A DNA stretch of 64,000 bases from Dermatophagoides farinae (lineage: Eukaryota; Arthropoda; Arachnida; Sarcoptiformes; Pyroglyphidae), in assembly GCF_024713945.1 (NCBI RefSeq), contig NC_134677.1, forward strand, positions 4,343,001 to 4,407,000, read 5' to 3'. The notes beneath the pieces were generated by a model. The model saw nothing but the letters and a program-made list of their open reading frames with translations. It was not told the origin of the DNA and made no database searches. Below, piece by piece: positions 39,853 through 52,436 of this stretch. The position numbers were made by a program, and so were the translations under genes. Numbering within the stretch: the first letter of the stretch is position 1; every line of letters starts with the position of its first letter.

Positions 39853-40335
39853 CAGAATTATAGAAATGTAGAAAAAATTAAAGATCAACAAAAAAATAAT
39901 GGATCCAATCAATGTTTTGATATAAAATGCATGGATCAAAATTATCATCCAGTTTTTGGTGAGTATAAATATTCATAACAAGAATTCTTTTTTCGAAACA
40001 TATATTGATCGATTCATTTTAATCATTGATGTAAAGTCAATTTGACAATGACAATCAAAATTTGAAGCCAATTTATTGTCCACAGAAAAAAATAATAATA
40101 TTTAACATCAATGGTTGTAAATCATTTTATTTGTACACGTTATCATTATTATTGACATGATGATAACCGATTATTTATTTTTATTTTTTTGAAGATGATT
40201 GTACAGAAAAAAAACATCAAATTGTCACACAATGTCATGTCCGATCCATTAAGTGAATAAGAATATTTAGTCACGGCAAATAAAATATAATGAAAATATA
40301 TTCTATTTGTATTTTACTATTTGGCCAATGCCCAT

Positions 40336-40366
<31 letters not shown>

Positions 40367-43300
40367 TAGTCATAGCTTAAACCAAAAAAAAAAGTGTTGG
40401 TTTGTTTGCAAGTGTATGAATGATTGGTCATCATTGTTGTTGTATGGGCCAATTATTTTGAAATTCCCTCGCGTAAATATTTTTGTCATGTATTGAGATC
40501 TGAAAACATCCCATCACAAAAAAAAACATCAAATGTTGATTTCCATCATGCAATGTGAGACCGCAATGAACATTTTCATGTCTAAATTTGTGTATGTATG
40601 TGTGAGTAAGATGATTCGATTCCAATTCATCATTGGCTGTCAACCAAATAATTCGCTTTTACTTTTTTTTCCTCAACATTATGATCGAACAAGTACTGTT
40701 TTTTATTTTATTTTTTTTTTCGTTTGCTTCCACGTTGTCCGGATTCTTTCATTGATCGGAAATGTTTTTTTTTTCATTGATGTTGTGACAAGAAATAATG
40801 AGACCGATAGAACAAAACAATAAATAACGATGACCACAGTGAAAATTAGAAAAAAAATTATTCAGTTCCATTTTCAAATTCAACATTGAGAATTTTATAT
40901 TAGAATCTAATATGGAATCAACTGACCAAGTAGTTGATGAGTCATAAGTTGATTTCAAACAAGTTCCAATAAATGAAACAATGACTTAACGTAATCTCAT
41001 TAATCATTTGTCTTGTAAATCATCAGAAAGTTATTACACATTGCAATAAATTGTTGCTGTTTTTTTTATTGCTACTACTATTAAGATTTTCCGGCACAAT
41101 TAAGGATACACCTGTATGATTGTATTAAAGTATTTTGATCAGATAGATATGAATGCTGCCGGTTGATTTTCATCTTTGGTCTCTAGGAGATGAATGAATG
41201 AAAAAAAATATAAATTTAATATTGGTTGGGCGTTTGTTTTTTTTTGTGTATGTGTGTGGTTTATTGAAAGTTTGTTTATTTTACACATAAAAAATTCTGA
41301 TAAAATATGATTTTCAAATAAACAAATTTTTTTTCATACTTTTCTCTTCGATTCTTTTTCCAGTAATTAAATCGACAAATCATCATTCATTGACATATAA
41401 TCATCATCATTGTTATAATCGAAAATTATTGTTATCATCATCATCATCATCATCATTATTATTATTATTATTATCATATTCATCATCAATGTTCACATCA
41501 ATCCATCAAAATTTTATATTGATTATAACATTAATGGCCATTTCATCTATACCGTTAAGTAATTGTTTAAAAATTACATTATTGGATATACCATCACCAT
41601 TAGTAGTGGGTGAATCTGCCGAGCTCACCTGTAATTATGATCTTGAAGATAATGTTCTTTATTCATTTAAATGGTATAAAGATGGTATTGAATTCTATAG
41701 GTTCGTATCTTTTATGGACAATATTTATTGAAATAATTTATATTGCCAATTTTTTTTTGTTATTCTTTTTTTTTTGATTTGTAGATATGTACCACGTGAT
41801 TATCCACCAACACAATATCTGAAAATGTCCGGCATCAATGTCGATGTAAGTGAAATGAATTGATCGGTTATCATTGATTTTAATTTTTTTTTTTTTTTGC
41901 AAAAAAAATAGATTCGTAAATCGAGTAAAAAATCAGTGTTCCTGCATAATGTTAACCTGAGTACAAGGGGTAAATATCGTTGTGAAATATCTGCCGAAGC
42001 ACCAAGTTTTGTTACAGCAGCAAAAGAAGGAAATTTAGAGATTAATGGTAAGTTATTATAATGTTTAGATTGTTTGGACAAGAATCGCAATCGGAATATA
42101 AGAAAAAGTATTAGTGAGAATTTCGAAAAAAAAGAAAAAAGCACATCATAAAAAAACTATTTTTTCTAGTGTGTTTCTTTTCTAGTTGGCTAATAAATGA
42201 CACTTGTGACATGGCTATAATTTTCTATCAAAAGAAATCTAAAAATCATATACAATGAATAGAAAAATCTATATGGACATTTTATCATTTATTTTAAAAT
42301 ATAAAATGTCCAAATAATAATATTAAATGAAACTTTTATCGAATGAAACATTATGACATTTTCGGATTCTATACAGTTGTTGTTGTTGTTTTTATTACGT
42401 TAACAACAATACACTTGAAAAATTTTCTAAAAAGCCCCTTTTTAAATTTAAAAGAGGAAAAGGAAAAAAAATAACAATATTAGAATCAGAGAGTAGTAGT
42501 TGCCAGGATAATTTAGATGATATATATTTTAGATCCAAAAGATTGAGACAGAAAGTGGCTAAATAAAAACAAAAATAAAAATTAACCTCATGTGTTTCAG
42601 TTTTTGTTTGTTTTTTTTTTTTTTTTTTGGTCCCGTTGGAGTACAGTAGATTCTAGATTTTAATTTCGATTAATCGACACACACACACACTTAGAAACAA
42701 AATGGTCGAATTGCCTATTAATCATAACGCCATACCGACACAAACACATTGTCGGAGACACAATTTCCAAAGAAATCGAAACTATTGTACGCTAATCTTT
42801 GATCTTATTTTATCTGCAAGGCAATCTATTTGGTCAAGTCGATTGGTTAGTCGGCCTGGAAATTAAAGTTGAAATGGACCAAGTTTTAAAAAGTTTTTTG
42901 AAACTTTTTTTCATTGTTACATGTCTATGAGCGATGGATTCATTAGTCTTATGTTGATATATGTATTAGTAGTGGTAGAATTTTATTTCCTTGAATTTTA
43001 TTTTTTTATTTTTTTCGTCATCTAAAAAAGTTTTAAGATTGTAAAATCAATGACAGGTATATTCGTACTATCAATGATTTTAACTATCAAATCAATGTGA
43101 AAGGGAAAAAAGAATCAAGGAAAAGAACTCAATCACTCTCAGTCACCGTAATTGATTGATTTCATACAAACAAACAAACAAAAAAATTCGGCCTGATAAT
43201 AACTAAAATAAATCAAAACAAAACTAAACAAAAAAATAAACTTTGTGTAAAAAGTTCAATTTAATTTCGATGATCGACCAAATGAAAGAAAAAAGCACCA

Positions 43301-46300
43301 AATCAAAGATGCTACATCATTGAATCGAAAAAAATTTTTTCCTTATAAACAAAAAAATGAACAGAAAAAAAATTGAATTGAATTTGGAAACCAGTAGATG
43401 TGCAATGAAGTTTAATCAAATTATAAAATTGAAAAGGCAACAACAACAAAAAAAAGTAAAAATAAAAAAACATTAAAAGTCGATTATTACATTTCTGTTC
43501 ATGTTGAACCGATGATGGTGATGACAAAATATAATATGACCAAACGAATGTGTCAAAGACATAATAATGTTTATATATAGATGGAAACACCGAAATTCAA
43601 TTCAATTTACCAAAAGAAAAAAATAAATTTAATTTCATTCACTTTTTACTTTCCAGGTTTGTTATTTATGTAACACTAGTCTATACCAAAATTTGGGTTT
43701 ACTTTATTCATTCATTTATTCATTCATAGGACAATGACAGGACCTTGTTCATTTGTTTGTTTATATGCTTCCATTTATATTGTATTTGTAAAAGAAAAAA
43801 ATCTAATTTGTCAATTATTCAATGATTGAAATAACTCTTCGACAAAGAAAAAAAAAGGTCAAATGTATATAATATGTGTGTGTATAGTAAAATGAGTCCC
43901 CAGAGAAGTCGATCCATTTTCTAAGGTTTCTTTCGGAATGAATTCTTAGGTGAAGCCCCGCATCCACGAACCAACAAACATCTTATACATTCATTCATTT
44001 CATACATTGAATTCGATGATGAGGAATGAAATCGAGATCATTGTAGCCAATGTATTAAAGATTTACACGGATCATTTGTGAAAAAAAAGCTTTGAAATGA
44101 AATGAAGATTCTTCTCACACACACACAATGACAGAGTTTATATATCGTATTAAATCCATACGATTGGAATTTCTACTTTGTTTCCAGTGAAATAAACAAC
44201 AACAACAAAAAAATTCAAAAGTTAATATTTTTCTTTCTGAAATGAATCTAAAAAACCGAACAGAAAAAAAAGTCAAGTCAATTTTGTGATGATGATCATT
44301 TTCGACGATTTTCGTCGACGTTTACGCTTACATGGTTCAATTTTGAGAATTATTCTGTATATCACCATCATCATCATGAGAAGAGAATGAAAGACGTATT
44401 TCAATTTCAGATCAAATTCAGAGGGTTGAAGTGAATATAGAAAATGAATTGAATGGAATTTTATTTATATTTTTGAGCTGTTCAAAAAACTGATTATGTT
44501 TTCTACACATGTACACAACAACAACAGTGTTACCAACTAGTGGCCCAAAAATAACGACCGATCAAAATAAATATACGGTTGGTGATGAAATACAGGCCAA
44601 TTGTACATCGGATCGTTCAAATTTGGATATTATACTCAACTTTACAATCAATGGTGAACCAGTAAGTATCAATAAATTTGATATTAATTTGAATTAATTT
44701 GTTTTATCCAATTTACAATTATAAATAAAAAATATATAAATAGATAACAAATAGTATTGATTATGAAGTAAAATATTCAACACAATTACATTCAGATTCA
44801 TTGAAAACATCCGGTTTATCATTACGATTCTTATTGAATGATAAACATTTTTATCAAGGAAAATTAAAGCTCAAATGTATTGCATCAGTACCATTATATA
44901 ATATACAGAATGAAGCCATCAAAATTGTCAAAGATTATCAATATAGACATGAATTGTTACAATATTTTTCATCATCATCAGCATCGTCATCTGCAAGTGA
45001 AAGTCAAGGTTTGTTATTATTACATGTGAAATGATGGAAAGAAATTTTTTTTCCCATATATATTTGTTTGTTATTGTTACACTGTGCATGGCATGAATGT
45101 GTACAATTCAATTTGAATTGAATTGTACCGCATAATATCGAAGTGTATCCATCCATATGTATCCATACTATTATTGAACAGGAAAAAAAAGTGAAGCCAA
45201 ACAAAATGCTCTTTTCAAAATCATCAAATCTTTTTTTAGGAGATGAAACGAAAATTGATTTTGTTCCATGTTTTTTTCATTTCTCTCTCTCTCATCTTTT
45301 ATCCAATGAGCCAAACAGTTATAGTGAATCTTTTTTTTTTGAATTTCGTTTTTTAGTTTTTCTCTCAACTCCATGTGCTTGTGTGTGTGTGTATTTGTCA
45401 TTGACTTGTGAACGACAATCCAATTGGGTTTGCTGGTTTCATCATCATCATCATCATCGCAATCACTAAGCCAAAAGCATTTCTATTCATCGTCTACTAA
45501 ACGATTGCAGATTTATTTTTTTTTCACTATTCTTTTATGAAGAAGGCCTTGGAGCCATATATATTCTTGTTGCATTCTCTATATTGGTTCCATAATGGGA
45601 CAACTAGTTAGAGAAAAAAAAATCCAATGTTTATTTGTCTCATTGCAACTTTGCTACAATCTGTAAAGAGGGAACGTTTCAATCAATCCATTCATTCACA
45701 TTTAATACAAGATTGAATTTAGACGAAGAAATTATGAGGAATGACGAGGGAAAAAAGAATAATAAAAATTTTATTTTATATCCATAGTTTTCATGGCTTG
45801 ACCCAGAATTATATATAGACAAATGCTTCTAAATTTTCGATCATTAGATATTTTCAAATAAATTTTTTTCTCTTTCTTTTGCTCATCACTAAATATAAAT
45901 TTATATTTCAGATGCAACTCATTGGTCGTGTAATAATTAGTGACAATGAAATTTGAACATTCCGATATACAATACAATAGTATTATACGTTTCAAAAAAT
46001 GAATCGCCACCATTCTGAACGGATGGTTGGCGTGAACATATTAAGAACACAAATGTCGCACACACACACACACACACACACAAATAGTCGACGTTGTTGT
46101 GATCATAAAAGCCTATCAATGATGATGATAATGGTGACCAACCCAATGGACCATTTGAGAGCAAAAGAAAAAAAATGGGCCCATCAAATTATTATATCTT
46201 TTTCATAAAGTTGATCATAATTGTTACCCACCATATCCTAATCAATATATGAGCCATCCACCATTCATTCATTCATTCATCCATTTGGTATTTTGAGTCT

Positions 46301-47780
46301 TTATGTCACTTCCATCCCCTTTACATTATAGAATTCATGATGATGATGGACTCTTCTGATGATGACTGCCGTTGTCGTCATCATCATCCAATAATCGTAA
46401 TAATCATATCATCATAATGGATAGAATAGATATTTTAATTTAATTTATTATATTGATGATAATAATGCATTTATTTTTCAACTCTCACCCCCTTTTATAT
46501 AGTTATGATATGATTATGGTTACTATCGACAAAAAGTCGCCATTCTCTCCTTTTTTTCTGGCCCTGTTTTTTCATGATTCCCAAAACTGGTTTTTTTTGC
46601 CATTCAATTTTTTTTTATTGTTATTGTTGTTCTATTTCATCATAAATATTGAATGATTATTATTATTTCGATTCCATTTTCTTGTTTCTTTTTACTTTGT
46701 TTATATCCAATGTTGAGTTGTATAGATAAAATGATTATTTGATCATGATCAAAGTCGATGTCATTGAGAGTGAAAGTTAAATGTTCAGTTAATTATCATA
46801 GATGAGCATCATATTTGAAAAATCGATGAACAATCATAATCATCAAATTCCAAAAGTTTTACCTGGTTTCTCTACCAAGTCTAACTGGTGAATTTCTGGA
46901 CAACTTGTTCATCTTGGTCATTGGTCCGTACAATTCTAATACATAATATCATTGAGGCTTTTGTTTTGTCTATATGTGTTCATATAATGTCTTCTAGTTA
47001 AGAATGATACTCATTATTAGACAAAATATATGAACATGGTAATAATTATTAATAATTAATACAATATTGGTGTGGTCCATCGGCCTCTGTTGTAGTTTTT
47101 CTTTACATTTTTTTTGTACACGTTTTGGTCGGCTACATTTAATGGATTTGTATTGGGCCAAAATATATTTGAACTGAACAATTCCATAATACATACAAAT
47201 ACATCAAAATGGATGTATGAGTGGATGGATGGATGGATGAATGCTGTTCATAATGATGACAACAACAAAACTTGCCGACCAAAACATCATTTTGGTTGTC
47301 GACATTAAAAACAACCACAATGATGATGATGATGATGATGATAATGATGAATAAAACATAATAATCATATAATCTTGCAATGAGAGTTTGTGTGTATGTG
47401 TGAATAGCAAATCCATTTAGACAGAATTAAGAGCATTTTCATTTCATTTTATATGATGATGATGATTCACTTAGAAAAGGTGCCGATTTTCTTCGCATAT
47501 CCAATCCAATGTTTGCTATCCATTATATATATATAAATGTTATGGATAATTCATATTCATATGTTTTTTTTTTTTTTGATTTCTTGTCTTTGGAAAATTT
47601 TCTTTCATTCTTTTTCTATCTTTATTATCATGAATAGCAGCACGATCAAAAGTATTAAACACTGGACGTATACATCATATTGGACATTATGGTCATCTAA
47701 CCGAAATGAATATGGTCAAATGTTTATATGTTCTATTTACAACATTGATACATTGGCAATTCCAGAATTTATTCCAATAA
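39784..47780 (+). CDS. beat: Beaten path (Beat) family immunoglobulin protein
   Basis: Extracellular two-Ig protein of the arthropod Beat family, which binds Sidestep-family receptors in axon guidance. Exons: 39784-39958, 41364-41700, 41785-41845, 41912-42047, 44528-44661, 44744-45008, 47638-47780; all junctions are GT..AG and in frame. The full model gives 416 residues. The alternative start at ATG 41489, directly before a signal peptide (FILIITLMAISSIPLSNC), gives 316 and is safer for the mature protein, because exon 1 would put about 100 Ser/Leu-rich residues ahead of it. In the 316-residue numbering, Ig1 has C48, FKWYKDGIEFYRYVPRDYPP (the Beat signature) and C115 in YRCEISAEAPSF. GPKIT then leads into Ig2 with C162 (NCTS) and C226. 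The last exon ends in a hydrophobic tail (CLYVLFTTLIHW) that may be a GPI signal. Subfamily not assigned. Confidence 0.9.
39811..39852 (+). repeat. (CAT)n tract encoding poly-Ser in the putative Beat first exon
   Basis: About 14 triplets. In the frame of the putative first coding exon they read as 13 serines. This is a likely site of length polymorphism and a reason to doubt that exon 1 is translated. Confidence 0.9.
41427..41475 (+). repeat. (TCA)n(TTA)n tract at the start of Beat exon 2
   Basis: Seven TCA then six TTA triplets, in frame as poly-Ser/poly-Leu just before the ATG of the signal peptide at 41489. Confidence 0.9.
42048..44527 (+). other. 2.48 kb Beat intron
   Basis: Intron between the two Ig-domain segments, about 30 times longer than the usual introns here. 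It holds AT-rich sequence with T and A runs and CA tracts. No exon on either strand was recognised. Confidence 0.8.
45009..47637 (+). other. 2.63 kb Beat intron
   Basis: Intron before the C-terminal exon. It includes (CA)n at 46059-46082, (GAT)n at 47320-47348, a small palindromic CAATTCAATTTGAATTGAATTG near 45105-45126 and (CATT)n near 46262-46280. No recognised exon or RNA gene. Confidence 0.7.
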
Positions 47781-47956
47781 TTTTTCGATCAATCAAACTG
47801 AACCATCAACTGTAACTGTACAGCATTGGCAAAAGAAATGTAATCAATTTAATCAGATATTAAACAAAAATTGTAGAATACAAACAAACACATCAACCCC
47901 AATTCTCAATTTTAAATCGATCGACATTTTTTTCTACTCAATTTGTCAACAATATC

Positions 47957-47966
47957 AATAAATAAA
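47957..47966 (+). terminator. polyadenylation signals of Beat
   Basis: Two overlapping AATAAA hexamers, about 180 bases after the stop codon of the last Beat exon. Confidence 0.7.
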
Positions 47967-50951
47967 TGTATGATAGAATTAAACAAGAATTTTTTTTAAA
48001 TTATCTCTATTCCTTAATTATGTTTAGTCATTATTTTTCATCCTGTTAATTGATTTTTTGATTATTTGTGTTGTAATTTTTTGGAATGAATATCGATAAT
48101 TGATAATTAAAATTGTAAAATATAATGATTTTCACAGAAACAGATTTTTTTTACTTAGAAATATCAATTTCATTGAATTATGGTTGAACAAATAATAATA
48201 ATAATAATATAATAATAATATAATAATGATATTAAGATTTTAATAATTTATGTTTGACAGATTTTTTTCTTTTCACTATATTAGATTCAGGTGTTAACTA
48301 CTATTAAAAATGGTTTCCAATTCATTCAATACTTGCTTTCCGGTTTCAACTGTGTTCATATACACGTAATTCAATTTAGCAATTCGGTTTCGTTATGAAA
48401 AAAATTTGTTTTCCTTAGGGTAATGTGAATTTTTCAATTTTTTTTTTCATCACTACATTCTATTACATTGATTCAAACACTGCGCTTACCTTCACATATT
48501 TATATATGAGAATGGAATCATTTTTCATTGTATTCAATTTACAATTGAAAATGTTGATGGTGAAAACAAAGTGTTGTATGTATAAGCAGAATAAAATAAA
48601 ATGAAATTCTCTGCATAATTGATACTGTGATAAGAGTATTAGTCAAGAACTTGATCCAATTTTAATTGATAATCCAAATTCATAGTTGTCACATAAATTT
48701 CTTTGTATAATTAAGAAACAACTTTCTTTATGAAAATAGAAGAAAAAAGTAAAAATCAGTGAAACTTGACAACAATAACAACAACAACAAAAAATTATAC
48801 AACAACTGCTATTATGCGAAAAGAAAAAAAAATTAAATTGACAAATTGTCAGACTTTGTTCATGTGTGTTTGCATTATTATCCGACAAGGAAAAACATTA
48901 TTATTATTATTATTATTGCCCAAAGAGAAGAAAACTTGAAATTTCACTAATATATTAATCGGGTGAAAATATAGAAAAGAGACAGAAAAAAATTACGTTA
49001 CTCGGGTAGCAGCAAATCATTGTCGTTCATAGAAAATAATAATAAAAAAATACAATTCCAATCGAAATTGGTTCAAATTGCTTATATATGTTCATATTTA
49101 GTATGTATTATTCAAATATTTACAACCAAAAAAAAACTGGTAGGAAAATGAAGGCGGCCAAATAATAATGTAATAATAATAATCATCATCATCATCATTC
49201 GTTTATGATGAAGAAAAGCTTTTGAAGGCGATTTTGGATAAGGGAAGTGAATCTCAATGTGTCTCAGGAAATAAAGTTGTGTTTTCTGACGTAACCAGAA
49301 AACACTTATATAATAAGAAAAATAAAATACTTGACAAGTTGATGTTTGCACAATAATTTGATTGACTTATCTTCTTATTTTATAGATTTTTTTAGTTGCA
49401 TTCTGAAATGAAAATTCATACCACAAATGAATGTTACGGATGTTGTTGTCCAAACACACATTGAAGGAATCGATGACCAACCAAAAAAAAAAAAAAAATG
49501 AAAATCAAATAGAGTAAATAAATAGCCTCTAGGTATTCAATGATTCTGGTGTTTGTGGTTCACAATTCCAACTTTCTTTCATCTTTTTATCGAAGAAAAA
49601 TTCAATGCTGATACAAATAACACACAAGCACAAACGTGCACGATCAAACTGAATTTTGGTACAAACTATAATTCAAAACATGAATGGTCTATTAAAATAC
49701 AATTACCATCTTGACTTACACACACACACTCTATTCCCATCTTTGCACTCTATAGGCCTGGTGGACTTTGAATCACATTTTCATTTTATCATCTTGAAAA
49801 TTAATTTGATGACATTGCTTGACTCTAATTTCTTTCATCATTTCTATGTTTTGTCTTGTTGAATTACGTGTATGTAGTACTTGAGAATATTGTCAACTGG
49901 AAAAAAAAGAAAATTTTATTCAATTTTATTTTCAACAATAAAAATGAAATTTTTCATTTTTACTCTGTTTTTTTCTAATTATTTGAGTGATTTTTATTCT
50001 TCATACACAAAAATTTTTTTTTAGCTGAATGGAATAAAAAAATGAAAAAAAAGTTCCGAACAATCAAAAGACCAGAAAATAAATGGCTCAGACAGACATA
50101 AGGCTGACAAGTTAAGATAATAATGAGGCCTTAGGCTCCGAATTGATCGTCGTGTAATATACACAGTTGTCATCATTATCGTTATCGTCATCATCATTTT
50201 TTGTTGCTATTGTTATTGTCCAAAACGATGTCTTGGTCATTCATTTCATCAATACAATATATAATCCGGTCGATTCTTACGTTTTTTTCTATATTTCCTT
50301 ATCAATCGAGAAAAAAAATGATCGCTAAATTGTCCTCAAGCTATAAACTATTTTTTTTATCAGAACTTACAAACAAAACACATACATTCTAGGAATAGCT
50401 AAAAGTAATAATTGAAATGAATAAGCAGAGCTATAATCATAATTATTCGCATCATCATCATCATTATTATTGTTGTTGTTGTTCCATTTTGGAACAAAAT
50501 TTTGAATCTGAATTTGTTTTTTTTCCACAGGAAAAAAAACACCAACTTGAAATGAATGAATTTTTGAACATGGTTCACTTGTTCTATTCTTCAAACACCA
50601 GCATCATCATGATCATCATCATGATCATCATCAACATCGACAATATGTATTGTATATAATATATGAGGTAGGGAGAAAAAAAAGAATAATCATTTTTAAA
50701 ACCAACAATCTTTTCATTTCATTCGTTCAACTTGAACATTATATCGAAAACCATCATTCAAATTGATCAACAACAACAACAACAACAACCAGGGCAACAA
50801 AAGAATGAACAAAAAAAATACAAGAATACACACCAACATTACATTCCATTTATCTCTCTATATGAGTTTAAACGTAGATAATGAAAGGTTATGTGACCAT
50901 AAAAAAATATAAATGAAAACCATAAAAAATAAATGAAAAATTCAATAGAAT

Positions 50952-50974
50952 AACACACACACACACACACACAC
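50952..50974. repeat. (AC)11 microsatellite
   Basis: Pure AC dinucleotide run in otherwise featureless AT-rich DNA. Confidence 0.9.
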
Positions 50975-51807
50975 CCATATGTGAAATCTTTGTGTGTATA
51001 TGAAATGGAAAGGAGGAAAAGGAAGATGAATGATTAATTTATCTATTTAGACTTTGTGGTTAAGATTCTTTTATGAATCTGTATTTAAATTTTTTTTTCT
51101 CATACATCGAGATATAAAGTAGCAGTGGTGGTGGATAAATGGGAATGAAATAAAAATTTCAAATTTCTTTGAAAGCTTGTTCATTTTCTTGATTAAGGAA
51201 TGAAAAAAAAAATCAGAAGTAAATCCAAACTAATTAGATTCAAATCAGAATAAATAATGTTTTCAAAACGGATGGTAAGATTATTGTCACGCCGTCGTCG
51301 TCATCGTTATGATGATCATCATCATTAATTTTTGATATTCATAATTTTTATGCATGTAAAAAAAAAGAATTCAATTGCGAATCGCAGGTATTTGGTTGGA
51401 ATTTTAATTCTACATTTTCTTATATACATTGCATACGAACCAAATCCATATTCTTTATTCACTTTTTTTTTATTCACCATTCACAAATCAGCATCAAAGT
51501 CATTTACATTTATTCATTGTGATTATAAATGGAAAAAGTAATTTAAAATTTTTTCCTTTTCTCGTTTTGTTGAAACAATTTTTTTTCTGTGTTTTTGTTC
51601 GAGGTTCATATTTTTTTTCTATTCAGCTTCAATCTTGTATAATTTCATTTTTTCTCATTTTATTGCATTTTTTTTCAAATTCCGCTCAATAAATTTTTCA
51701 GAAAAAGTGTTGGATGAATTTTTTTTATTATTGAATGAGGGGTCATAAAGAAAAAGAAAATTCATTATTCGGCAATACATTTGATGTATATATGCGTGTT
51801 TCAAAAG

Positions 51808-52143
51808 AAATATTTATCTCCATTAGAAAATTCATTATCTATATGGAAATCATTCGAAACAATTTATGCTCAATGGATGCTATTAGTACAATGTTATCCA
51901 CCTGGTCTCAAATATCAGTCAACAATTGTTGGTGTGGGTTCTAGTCTGGTGACACACACAGTCATAATAAAAGTCGTCAAACGATGTTACAATAATGAAA
52001 TACGTTTCATACAAAAAATATTTCCATTATTAGAACGTTATCGTACATTACCAACATTGCTAAACAATTATTGTCATGATCCTGATCGTCATTCATGGTC
52101 AAATCGGTCGCACTATTGTATATTGTTGAATATTTCTTGTTGA
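51808..52143 (+). CDS. candidate terminal exon of an unrecognised, possibly membrane, protein
   Basis: Open from a T-poor AG acceptor at 51806-51807 to TGA at 52143, about 111 codons of unbiased composition, unlike the simple-repeat frames around it. It reads KYLSPLENSLSIWKSFE, then a hydrophobic segment with YAQWMLLVQCYPPG, a second one with GVGSSLVTHTVIIKVV, then a basic/aromatic segment NNEIRFIQKIFPLLERYR and an LLNISC end. AATAAA overlaps the stop and recurs at 52165-52170, which supports a real 3' end. I could not recognise the family or fix the upstream exons. A decayed gene fragment is also possible, because the neighbouring open frame at 51735 runs in a different frame. Confidence 0.4.
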   Translation, partial: KYLSPLENSLSIWKSFETIYAQWMLLVQCYPPGLKYQSTIVGVGSSLVTHTVIIKVVKRCYNNEIRFIQKIFPLLERYRTLPTLLNNYCHDPDRHSWSNRSHYCILLNISC

Positions 52144-52436
52144 ATAAATTGTATTTTTTGTGACAATAAAATTATTTCCATTTCCTGTGATTTTAGAATT
52201 TTAAAATTTAATCATTCATGAAAGGACCTCCTTTTTCATCATAATTAATAAGCGCCTAATGGTCTAAACATACATAGACATACACACACACACACACAAA
52301 ATGACAAAAACATGAATCGATATTTCATCCGAAAGGAAATCCTCAAAATTCATTGCATTAATGAAATAGAAATTTTGTTTTTCATTCATTGTCAATAATC
52401 ATAATATCATTCAGTCATTCATTCGTTCATACTAAA

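Larger units (their letters stand above)
47781..51807. other. intergenic, repeat-rich
   Basis: Beat 3' UTR followed by AT-rich DNA with (AAT)n at 48195-48232, A15 near 49484-49499, and (AC)n at 50952-50974. No gene is recognised. Possible upstream exons of the unrecognised terminal exon at 51808 may lie here: ATG at 51258 followed by a GTAAG donor at 51276, and an open segment around 51390-51540. I could not join them in a single frame. Confidence 0.5.

Noticed and set aside
50660-50680. TGAGGTAG word, resembling the let-7 seed
   Set aside because: The following bases do not match let-7 and there is no fold-back precursor.
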